DNA of 5,446 bases. Source: Clostridiales bacterium. GTDB taxonomy: Bacteria > Bacillota > Clostridia > Lachnospirales > Lachnospiraceae. The translations under genes were made by a program, and so were the position numbers. Positions 1 through 5,446 of the stretch are shown here, piece after piece. Under the pieces are notes generated by a model. That model saw nothing but the letters and a program-made list of their open reading frames with translations. It had not been told where the DNA came from and did not search any database. Each line of letters begins with the position of its first letter. The stretch's first letter is position 1. The stretch lies in contig DXXQ01000026.1 of NCBI GenBank assembly GCA_019416265.1, positions 1 to 5,446 on the forward strand, given 5' to 3'.

Positions 1-401
1 TCTTTGCAGGAATTTCAGGAGCCCTTCTTGCCATGTATCAGACGACCATTCAGGCGTCCATGTTTAAATCTGCCATGACCTATGAAATTCTTCTTATTGT
101 GGTGATCGGCGGAATCGGATCCATTACGGGAAGCTGTATCAGTTCTTTCCTTTTTATCGCTCTTTCCGAATGGCTTCTGCGCTTCCTGGACAATGAGACC
201 TACATCGGAGATTTCCATGTGCCTTTCCTTCGCGCAGGCTTCCGTATGGTGGTATTCTCCATTGTCATTATGATCATTGTGCTGTTTTTCCGAAAGGGAA
301 TCATGGGAGAGAAGGAGTTTTCCGTAAGAGGGATTTACAATTTCTTTACCGGAAGATCCCGGAAGAAAAAAGCGGTAGAAGGAGGGGACTCCAATGGGTG
401 A
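1..401 (+). CDS. livM: LivM, branched-chain amino acid ABC transporter permease (3' end only)
   Basis: This is the C-terminal part of the second permease subunit of a branched-chain amino acid (HAAT family) importer, an integral membrane protein that pairs with LivH. The reading frame is open from the window edge: the first whole codon is at base 3, giving 132 visible residues, so the ATG at 33 is internal. The visible start (FAGISGALLA) matches the family's AGI(A/S)GAL segment. GGIGSITG is the conserved cytoplasmic loop expected to contact the ATPase, and FRKGIMG stands where the family has FRPxGLxG. Hydrophobic spans around bases 81-180 and 240-300 are the last membrane helices. A basic tail (GRSRKKK) follows and would be cytoplasmic. 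The TGA stop lies 8 bases inside livG. The family call is firm; substrate preference cannot be read from this fragment. Confidence 0.92.
   Translation, partial: FAGISGALLAMYQTTIQASMFKSAMTYEILLIVVIGGIGSITGSCISSFLFIALSEWLLRFLDNETYIGDFHVPFLRAGFRMVVFSIVIMIIVLFFRKGIMGEKEFSVRGIYNFFTGRSRKKKAVEGGDSNG
380..385 (+). promoter_or_regulatory. livG ribosome binding site
   Basis: A perfect AGGAGG lies 8 bases before the ATG at 394, inside the last codons of livM. It supports the chosen livG start and allows strong initiation by ribosomes that are just finishing livM. Confidence 0.85.
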
Positions 402-1236
402 GAATGTATTAAAGGTAGAAAACATTACCATGCAGTTCGGCGGCGTGATCGCCGTGGACAATATGAATATTGAAGTAAATAAGGGGGAGATTGTTTCTCT
501 CATCGGGCCCAACGGCGCGGGAAAAACAACGGCGTTTAACGTCATTACAGGAGTTTATGCCCCTACCAACGGAGCCATTTACTTCAACGGAAAGAAAATT
601 ATCGAAAATCATCCCCAGGGAAAGATGAAAAAAATGTATCTGGGACATGGGGACGGCAAATACAGTCATGTGATCGCGCCTACGCCGGATAAGATCACGA
701 AGCTGGGGATTGCCAGAACCTTCCAGAATATCCGTCTTTTCAAGAGTCAGACGGTGTTTAACAATATTCTCATCGCAAAGCATCTGCGAAGAACCAGCAA
801 TCTTTTTACTGCGACGTTCCGGTTAAATGCCAGGGAAGAGGAGCAGATGAGAAAAGAGACAGACGAGCTCCTTAAGATCCTGGGACTTGAGGATGTGCGG
901 GATGAAATGGCAACCTCTCTTCCTTACGGTAAGCAGAGGAGGCTGGAGATTGCCAGAGCCCTGGCGACGAAGCCGCAGCTTCTTTTGCTGGATGAGCCGG
1001 CTGCGGGCATGAATCCCCAGGAGACAGATGAGCTGACAGCCTTTATCGCTAGGATCCGGGATGAATTCGGTCTGACGATTTTTATGATCGAGCATCACAT
1101 GGATCTTGTTATGGAGATTTCAGACAGAATTTATGTACTTGATTTCGGGAAACCTATCGCTGAGGGCGTTCCTGAGGAAATTCAGAACAACCCGAAGGTA
1201 ATTGAAGCATATCTGGGAGGTGCCGCTGATGAGTAA
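394..1236 (+). CDS. livG: LivG, branched-chain amino acid ABC transporter ATP-binding protein
   Basis: This is one of the two cytoplasmic ATPases that drive the LivHM permease. In its 280 residues I see Walker A GPNGAGKT at 38-45, the Q-loop in ARTFQNIRLF (Q111), the signature LPYGKQ at 176-181 (the family often has LSYGxQ), Walker B LLLLD at 196-200 with catalytic E201, and the switch histidine in IEHHMD (H234). The ending NPKVIEAYLG is typical of LivG and separates it from LivF. The protein is about 25 residues longer than E. coli LivG (255). The excess lies between the NG of the early strand (about 65-66) and the Q-loop, roughly residues 73-98, and is rich in Lys, Gly and His. All catalytic motifs are intact. 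It overlaps livM by 8 bases (ATGGGTGA) and livF by 8 bases, so it is almost certainly in the same operon. Confidence 0.95.
   Translation: MGENVLKVENITMQFGGVIAVDNMNIEVNKGEIVSLIGPNGAGKTTAFNVITGVYAPTNGAIYFNGKKIIENHPQGKMKKMYLGHGDGKYSHVIAPTPDKITKLGIARTFQNIRLFKSQTVFNNILIAKHLRRTSNLFTATFRLNAREEEQMRKETDELLKILGLEDVRDEMATSLPYGKQRRLEIARALATKPQLLLLDEPAAGMNPQETDELTAFIARIRDEFGLTIFMIEHHMDLVMEISDRIYVLDFGKPIAEGVPEEIQNNPKVIEAYLGGAADE
1215..1222 (+). promoter_or_regulatory. livF ribosome binding site (decides the start)
   Basis: GGGAGGTG ends 6 bases before the ATG at 1229. The frame stays open upstream to a TTG at 1202, but that codon would come before this site, and the nine extra residues do not resemble a LivF start. 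The ATG at 1229 is therefore preferred. Confidence 0.85.
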
Positions 1237-1957
1237 TATTTTGGAAGTAAAGGATCTGAGGGTTTCCTACGGCGGCATTCAGGCTGTGAAGGGAATCAGC
1301 TTTTGCGTACCCAAGGGGGAGGTAGTCACCCTGATCGGAGCCAATGGAGCAGGAAAAAGCTCCACCCTCCGTTCTGTGGTAGGACTGGTAAAACCCTCTT
1401 CAGGAAGCATTAAATTAAACGGTGAGGAGATTGCAGGGAAAACTCCGGAGCAGATTGTGGCAAAGGGAATCACCCTGGTTCCGGAGGGACGCCGCGTGTT
1501 TGCGGACCTTACAGTGCTTGAAAATCTGAAAGTCGGAGCCTATATGCGTAAGGACAGTCTGGAAGAGGATATTCACTGGTGTTACGATCTTTTTCCGAGA
1601 TTAAAGGAACGCCACTGGCAGCTTGCGGGAACCCTTTCCGGAGGGGAACAGCAGATGCTTGCCATTGCCCGGGCGCTGATGTCAAGACCGGAGATCATTA
1701 TGATGGATGAGCCCTCCCTGGGACTTGCGCCGATCATTGTAAAAGGTGTGTTTGACATTATCCGGGAGATCAATAAGCAGGGAAAAACCATTCTCCTTGT
1801 AGAACAGAATGCAAATATGGCCCTTCACGCAGCAAACCACGGTTATGTAATGGAAACCGGAGTGATCACCCTTTCCGGCACAGGCAGGGAGCTTGCAGAG
1901 AATGAATCGGTCAAGGCGGCATACCTTGGAAAAGCAAGAGGCAAAAAAGAAAAATAG
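1229..1957 (+). CDS. livF: LivF, branched-chain amino acid ABC transporter ATP-binding protein
   Basis: This is the second ATPase of the transporter, expected to form a heterodimer with LivG under the LivHM permease. The 242-residue length is normal for the family. Motifs in order: Walker A GANGAGKS at 37-44, VPEGRRVF at 84-91 where LivF proteins carry Glu (E86) in the Q-loop place, signature LSGGEQQ at 136-142, Walker B IIMMD at 156-160 with E161, and LVEQNA at 190-195. The last motif has Gln (Q193) where most ABC ATPases have the switch His. That is usual for LivF and does not mark a defect. The ending SVKAAYLG is typical, followed by a short Lys-rich tail (KARGKKEK). The start overlaps the livG stop by 8 bases (ATGAGTAA). 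livF is the last gene of the operon, with a terminator stem beginning 16 bases after its stop. Confidence 0.95.
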   Translation: MSNILEVKDLRVSYGGIQAVKGISFCVPKGEVVTLIGANGAGKSSTLRSVVGLVKPSSGSIKLNGEEIAGKTPEQIVAKGITLVPEGRRVFADLTVLENLKVGAYMRKDSLEEDIHWCYDLFPRLKERHWQLAGTLSGGEQQMLAIARALMSRPEIIMMDEPSLGLAPIIVKGVFDIIREINKQGKTILLVEQNANMALHAANHGYVMETGVITLSGTGRELAENESVKAAYLGKARGKKEK

Positions 1958-1967
1958 AGAAGATGAT

Positions 1968-2017
1968 AAAAAACGGCAGGAGGCAAAACAGATATAAGCC
2001 TCCTGCCGTAAGTTTTT
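1968..2017. terminator. Bidirectional intrinsic terminator between livF and yfmM
   Basis: ACGGCAGGAGGC at 1973-1984 pairs perfectly with GCCTCCTGCCGT at 1998-2009, giving a 12-bp GC-rich stem with a 13-base loop. On the + strand, T5 (2013-2017) follows after a three-base AAG spacer. On the - strand the stem runs directly into a T run (complement of the A6 at 1968-1973). The hairpin can thus end transcription of both livF and yfmM. The - direction looks stronger because its T run touches the stem. The + T run overlaps the yfmM stop codon (2016-2018). Confidence 0.9.
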
Positions 2018-3572
2018 ATAAGATTTTTGTTGTCCATTTGCTGCAGTCCCACACCTCTGAAACCACATCCTGATAAAATTCAGGCTCATGGCAGATGAGG
2101 AGAATGCTTCCTTTATACTCGATGAGAGCTTTTTTCAGCGCGTCCTTGGCATCCACATCCAGATGGTTGGTGGGCTCGTCCAGGAGAAGGATGTTGGTAT
2201 CCTTGTTGACCAGCTTGCAGAGGCGTACCTTTGCCTGTTCTCCTCCGCTTAATACCCGGACCTGACTTTCGATATGCTTCGTTGTCAGACCGCATTTGGC
2301 AAGGGCAGAGCGCACCTCATACTGGGTATAGGAAGGAAATTCCGCCCAGATCTCATCAATACAGGTGGTTTTGTTATCCCCCTTTACCTCCTGTTCAAAG
2401 TAGCCGATCTGAAGATTTTCACCCAGCTCACAGGAACCCTTCAGAGCAGGGATCAGTCCCAGAATACTTTTTAACAGAGTGGTCTTTCCGATACCGTTGG
2501 CTCCGACCAGGGCGATTTTGTGTCCCCGCTCCATAGAAAGGGTCAGAGGCCTGGAAAGGGGTTCGTCATAGCCGATCACCAGGTCCTTTGTCTCAAAAAT
2601 ATATTTGCCTGGAGTACGTCCCTGGCGGAAATGAAATTCCGGCTTGGGTTTCTCGGCTGCAAGCTCGATCACATCCATTTTGTCAAGCTTTTTCTGACGG
2701 GACATGGCCATGTTTCTTGTGGAAACACGGGCTTTATTTCTTGCAACAAAGTCTTTGAGCTCGTTGATTTCCTGCTGCTGACGGCGGTATGCGGCTTCAA
2801 GCTGTGCTTTTTTTACTGCATAGACCTCCTGGAAATGATCGTAATTTCCCACATAGCGGTTCAGTTCCTGATTTTCCATATGATAAACAAGGTTGATGAC
2901 CTCGTTTAAAAACGGGATATCGTGGGAGATGAGGATAAAGGCGTTTTCGTAATCCAGGAGGTAACGCTTCAGCCATTCAATATGCTCTTCATCCAGATAG
3001 ATGGTAGGCTCGTCCAGAAGAAGAATGTCCGGTTTTTCCAGAAGAAGCTTGGCAAGGAGAACCTTGGTTCTCTGTCCGCCGCTTAGATCGGTAACCTCTC
3101 TGTCAAGACCAATGTCAAGAAGGCCAAGAGCCCTGGCAACTTCTTCCACCTTTGCATCTATAATATAGAAGTCATGCATGGTAAGGGAATCCTGGATGGT
3201 TCCCAGTTCCTCCATGAGGGAATCCATTTCTTCGGGAGAGGCATCTCCCAGAGAGTCACAGATTACATTCATTCGTTCTTCCATTTCAAAAAGCCAGGAA
3301 AAGGCAGATTTCAAAACGTCCCGGATGGTCATTCCCTGGGCAAGGGAAGTGTGCTGGTCAAGGTACCCCACTCTGACATTTTTCGCCCATTCGATTTTGC
3401 CTTCATCCGGCATCAGCTTATTGGTCACAATATTGAAAAAGGTGGATTTACCTTCGCCGTTTGCTCCTACAAGCCCGATGTGCTCGCCCTTGAGGAGGCG
3501 GAAGGAAACGTCATTGAAAATGGCACGGTCTCCAAAACCGTGGGTAAGGTGTTCTACATTTAAAATACTCAT
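2016..3572 (-). CDS. yfmM: YfmM-type ABC-F ATPase (ribosome-associated translation factor)
   Basis: This soluble protein has two ABC domains in one chain and no membrane segment, which is the ABC-F layout. Members bind the ribosomal E site and act on stalled or unusual translation states; some give resistance to ribosome-targeting antibiotics. Its 518 residues match, from memory, the length and character of B. subtilis YfmM, including the opening (HGFGDRAIFN) and the end (WTTK-L). Domain 1 has Walker A GANGEGKS 36-43, YLDQHT 70-75, LSGGQ 163-167, ILLLDE 183-188 and H217. The linker, about 245-315, is helical and rich in Lys, Arg and Gln (ARNKARVSTR, SRQKKLDKMD), as expected of the part that reaches toward P-site tRNA. 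Domain 2 has Walker A GANGIGKT 357-364, YFEQEV 391-396, LSGGEQ 441-446, ILLLDE 461-466 and H495. Two oddities: DEPTIYLD in domain 1, where DEPTNYLD is usual (I191), and CHE instead of SHE at 494-496. A general translation role is more likely than resistance, but the sequence alone cannot settle this. It lies 65 bases after rqcH on the same strand. Confidence 0.9.
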   Translation of the reverse strand: MSILNVEHLTHGFGDRAIFNDVSFRLLKGEHIGLVGANGEGKSTFFNIVTNKLMPDEGKIEWAKNVRVGYLDQHTSLAQGMTIRDVLKSAFSWLFEMEERMNVICDSLGDASPEEMDSLMEELGTIQDSLTMHDFYIIDAKVEEVARALGLLDIGLDREVTDLSGGQRTKVLLAKLLLEKPDILLLDEPTIYLDEEHIEWLKRYLLDYENAFILISHDIPFLNEVINLVYHMENQELNRYVGNYDHFQEVYAVKKAQLEAAYRRQQQEINELKDFVARNKARVSTRNMAMSRQKKLDKMDVIELAAEKPKPEFHFRQGRTPGKYIFETKDLVIGYDEPLSRPLTLSMERGHKIALVGANGIGKTTLLKSILGLIPALKGSCELGENLQIGYFEQEVKGDNKTTCIDEIWAEFPSYTQYEVRSALAKCGLTTKHIESQVRVLSGGEQAKVRLCKLVNKDTNILLLDEPTNHLDVDAKDALKKALIEYKGSILLICHEPEFYQDVVSEVWDCSKWTTKIL

Positions 3573-3637
3573 GAAAAAATCCTTTCTTTTTTAAAAGTCG
3601 CCGCTGTATAAAATGCCCTGTTTTCACAGAACAAATG
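3573..3637 (-). promoter_or_regulatory. rqcH-yfmM spacer with yfmM ribosome binding site
   Basis: This 65-base gap lies between the rqcH stop and the yfmM start. GAAAGGA (complement of 3580-3586) lies 7 bases before the yfmM ATG and fixes its start. A small hairpin on the - strand, CTGT-GAAA-ACAG (3618-3629), could extend by two G-U pairs, but no T run follows it directly, so it is a poor terminator. A TTGTTC / TATACA pair (3629-3634 and 3605-3610, 18-base spacing) is only a weak promoter match. Read-through from rqcH is the simplest model; a secondary yfmM promoter cannot be excluded. Confidence 0.5.
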
Positions 3638-5386
3638 TCACACTTCGGTAAGCCCGGAAATATCCGGCTCTGCCATCAGGGAGTAGTTGGTGTAGTAAAC
3701 CACAAAGCCGGGTTTGGCGCCTGCCGGCTTTTTCACCTGTTTTTTCTGGATGTAGTCAATCTCCACCTTCGGAGCGGTACGGCCCTTGGAATAGTAAGCT
3801 GCAAGTCTGCCCGCTTCCTCGAATACTCTGTCAGGCATTTCTCCCTCTTTATCATTTTTTACGACAACATGGGAGCCTGCCATTTTTTTTGCATGGAACC
3901 ACCAGTCGTTGCCGGTGGCAAATTTAAAGGTCAGTTCGTCGTTCTGGAAGTTGTTTTTTCCAACATAAATATCGTAGCCATCACTGGATATGTAATGGAA
4001 GGGCTTTGATTTCGCCTGGGCTTTGGCACCTTTTTTGCCGGAGTAATGCTTCTTGATGTAGCCGTACTCTGTCAGTTCCTCCTTGATCTGGGCGAGGTCG
4101 CTTTCGGCAAGAGCGATATCCAGGGCATTTGAGACAGACTCCAGATGCTCGATCTCACTTTGGGTATCTGCGATCTGCTCTGTCAGAGCCTCCTCTGTTC
4201 TCTTTAATTTCCCGTATTTATCAAAATACTTCTTGGAATTCTCTCCGGGAGTGAGCGTGGGGTCGAGAGGAATGGTGATTTCCTCATTGGTATAGTAATT
4301 CAGCGCCTGAAAGGACTTGCAGCCCTCTTCAAGACCGTAACCATAGGTGTTGATCAGTTCACCGTAAATCTTATACTTATCCTTTTTGGCAGTATCCTTC
4401 ATCTGCTTTTGCTGAAGACTTAATTTCTTGCGGTTGCGCTCCAGGGCAGTCTGGACGATTCTGCGCAGATCGGAGGATTTCTGACGAATACGGGTGATTG
4501 TATTCTTTGTTGCGTAGTAGGCTTCCAGCATGGAAGATACACTGTCAAAGGTCTCCTGACGATATTCGCTTCCGAATTGCTGGAAGGGCAGTACGCCGTA
4601 TTCTACAGGTTCATCCCCACGGTATATAATGTTTGGCGTAAAATCCCCCTCTTTTACCTGTTCCATCAGACGGAGGAAGGTGTGGTAAAGGTGGGTTTTT
4701 GCCGCGTTATCCAGAGACTGGGGGGAATCTCCGCCGTCAAGGGAGGCGCGGTAACAGATTTCCTCTGCAATCACAGGACTCAGTCCTGTAAGGGAGGTGT
4801 ACAGGGCTCTGGAAAGATTGCAGGGCCTGGAGAAGACTGTCTCCATAAATTCTTCCTCTGTAATGGTAAGAGGATCTTTCTTATCCTGGGTTTGGGGAAT
4901 GAAATAGGGTCTTCCCGGGAGAACCTCGCGGACAGAGCTCATGTGGGAGGAGACATGCTTGATGCTGTCCAGGATCATATAGTTTTCGTCGCAGAAAATA
5001 ATATTGCTGTGCTTGCCCATAAGCTCCATGATCAGGAATTTCCTGCAGGGATCCCCCATTTCATTCAGGTGCTCCAGCTCAAATTCCACCACGCGCTCCA
5101 TTCCCTTTTGCCGGATGGCAGAGATGCGGGCGCTTCCGATGTGCTTGCGCAGAAGCATACAGAAGTTTGGGGCAGTCATAGGGCTTGGCTTATTTTTTTC
5201 CGTGAAATATATAAGAGGCAGGGAGGCGCTGGCGCTCAGAAGAAGCCTGCACTGTCCCTCCCCGCCTTTTCCTGTGATCATAAGCTCGTCAGTTTCAGGC
5301 TGGGCGATTTTGTTAAAGCGTCCGCCGCCAAGTTTTTTATTTAATTCCTGAACCATTGCAGCAATGGTAATACCGTCAAATGCCAT
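3638..5386 (-). CDS. rqcH: RqcH, NFACT-family ribosome quality control protein (Rqc2/NEMF homologue; FbpA/PavA-like)
   Basis: In B. subtilis, RqcH binds 50S subunits that still carry peptidyl-tRNA after a stalled ribosome splits. It recruits alanyl-tRNA and adds a C-terminal alanine tail that marks the peptide for proteolysis. Older annotations call this family fibronectin-binding protein (FbpA, PavA). The 582 residues are close to the usual 550-580. The NFACT-N domain starts with MAFDGITI and includes FCMLLRKHIG (75-84), a tRNA-contact segment with E97-R98, and MELMGKHSNII (120-130). A helix-hairpin-helix-like stretch follows near 190-215 (TGLSPVIAEEICYRA). Charged coiled-coil segments lie at about 295-345 and 390-440, then a Lys/Ala linker (449-461). 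The C-terminal NFACT-R (DUF814) domain carries VGKNNFQNDELTF (475-487), WWFHAKKMAGSHVV (495-508) and KKPAGAKPGFV (552-562). The ATG is backed by AAAGGAG 8 bases upstream. All domains are complete. E97 replaces the Asp of the Asp-Arg pair known from B. subtilis RqcH. Confidence 0.94.
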   Translation of the reverse strand: MAFDGITIAAMVQELNKKLGGGRFNKIAQPETDELMITGKGGEGQCRLLLSASASLPLIYFTEKNKPSPMTAPNFCMLLRKHIGSARISAIRQKGMERVVEFELEHLNEMGDPCRKFLIMELMGKHSNIIFCDENYMILDSIKHVSSHMSSVREVLPGRPYFIPQTQDKKDPLTITEEEFMETVFSRPCNLSRALYTSLTGLSPVIAEEICYRASLDGGDSPQSLDNAAKTHLYHTFLRLMEQVKEGDFTPNIIYRGDEPVEYGVLPFQQFGSEYRQETFDSVSSMLEAYYATKNTITRIRQKSSDLRRIVQTALERNRKKLSLQQKQMKDTAKKDKYKIYGELINTYGYGLEEGCKSFQALNYYTNEEITIPLDPTLTPGENSKKYFDKYGKLKRTEEALTEQIADTQSEIEHLESVSNALDIALAESDLAQIKEELTEYGYIKKHYSGKKGAKAQAKSKPFHYISSDGYDIYVGKNNFQNDELTFKFATGNDWWFHAKKMAGSHVVVKNDKEGEMPDRVFEEAGRLAAYYSKGRTAPKVEIDYIQKKQVKKPAGAKPGFVVYYTNYSLMAEPDISGLTEV

Positions 5387-5394
5387 AGAAAATT

Positions 5395-5401
5395 CTCCTT
5401 T
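5395..5401 (-). promoter_or_regulatory. rqcH ribosome binding site
   Basis: AAAGGAG on the - strand ends 8 bases before the rqcH ATG at 5386. It is a strong site at ideal spacing and confirms the start. Confidence 0.85.
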
Positions 5402-5414
5402 CTTAACGGAGATT

Positions 5415-5423
5415 ATTATAACA
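5415..5423 (-). promoter_or_regulatory. Extended -10 promoter upstream of rqcH
   Basis: The - strand reads TGTTATAAT, a perfect extended -10 (TGn plus TATAAT). Transcription would start near 5408, leaving a leader of about 20 bases with the ribosome binding site in it. No TTGACA-like -35 is seen at 16-18 bases. An extended -10 can work without one, and the bases in the -35 place may be adapter rather than genome (see 5435-5446). Confidence 0.55.
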
Positions 5424-5434
5424 CATAAAAAAAG

Positions 5435-5446
5435 CTGTCTCTTATA
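5435..5446. other. Probable Tn5 mosaic-end (tagmentation adapter) remnant at contig end
   Basis: The last 12 bases, CTGTCTCTTATA, equal the first 12 bases of the Nextera/Tn5 mosaic-end read-through sequence (CTGTCTCTTATACACATCT) and stop exactly at the window edge. Genomic sequence probably ends at 5434. The alternative is a real terminator arm of an upstream - strand gene, because GAGACAGC followed by T7 (complement of 5427-5433) has that shape. Confidence 0.7.

Noticed and set aside
15..545. 176-codon open frame on the - strand across livM and livG
   Set aside because: It is antisense to two well-supported genes and crosses their junction, and its product is low in recognisable structure.
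1202..1228. Longer livF start at the TTG at 1202
   Set aside because: The strong ribosome binding site at 1215-1222 lies downstream of it, and the first family-like residues begin at the ATG at 1229.
1823..1843. Missing switch His in LivF (VEQN) as a sign of an inactive ATPase
   Set aside because: Gln at this place is the usual state in LivF proteins, so it is not a defect.
1682..2089. 135-codon - strand frame opposite the end of livF, overlapping the terminator and the yfmM end
   Set aside because: It runs through the terminator hairpin and is antisense to livF. The Phe/Ser-rich product looks like reverse-strand noise.
3174..3594. Two overlapping + strand frames opposite the start of yfmM
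   Set aside because: Both are antisense to strongly conserved ABC-F sequence, and neither has a supported start.
3616..3631. Terminator between rqcH and yfmM
   Set aside because: The stem has four Watson-Crick pairs plus two G-U pairs and no T run directly after it, too weak for an intrinsic terminator.
3605..3634. Internal promoter for yfmM (TTGTTC / TATACA, 18-base spacing)
   Set aside because: It matches consensus at only about half of the positions, so it is kept as a possibility in the spacer entry and not called as a promoter.
4577..5344. 255-codon open frame on the + strand opposite rqcH
   Set aside because: It lies wholly antisense to a clear NFACT gene, has no good ribosome binding site and shows no recognisable domain. 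It is a codon-bias shadow.

Overview
The window looks like chromosomal DNA from a Gram-positive anaerobe of the Clostridia, most likely Lachnospiraceae. This is inferred from strong AGGAGG-type ribosome binding sites, moderate GC, tight gene packing, a YfmM-type ABC-F protein and an RqcH of Firmicutes type. The assignment rests on protein character only; no marker gene or RNA gene is present. The right edge ends in 12 bases identical to the Tn5 mosaic end used in tagmentation libraries, so the window is probably a whole contig and its last bases are probably not genomic.

Left part (1-1957, + strand): the 3' end of a branched-chain amino acid ABC transporter operon. It holds the C-terminal part of the permease LivM, then the ATPases LivG and LivF. 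Each gene overlaps the next by exactly 8 bases, with a strong ribosome binding site inside the upstream gene. The upstream part (binding protein, LivH, start of livM) lies outside the window. LivM with LivH would form the membrane channel, and LivG with LivF would power uptake of leucine, isoleucine or valine, or of a related substrate.

Centre (1958-2015): a 12-bp stem terminator with T runs usable in both directions. It closes the liv operon from one side and the convergent yfmM gene from the other.

Right part (2016-5386, - strand): read in its own direction, rqcH comes first and yfmM follows after 65 bases. RqcH is the bacterial Rqc2/NEMF homologue, which adds alanine tails to peptides stuck on split 50S subunits. 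YfmM is a two-domain ABC-F ATPase of the ribosome-acting family. The two are plausibly co-transcribed from an extended -10 promoter just upstream of rqcH, which would place two ribosome-directed factors in one unit.

There are no mobile elements, CRISPR arrays, tRNA or rRNA genes, and no stretch over 300 bases without a gene. I found no previously undescribed system. The points worth a second look are the adapter-like end, the rqcH-yfmM pairing, a roughly 24-residue insert in LivG, and substitutions at conserved positions in YfmM and RqcH.
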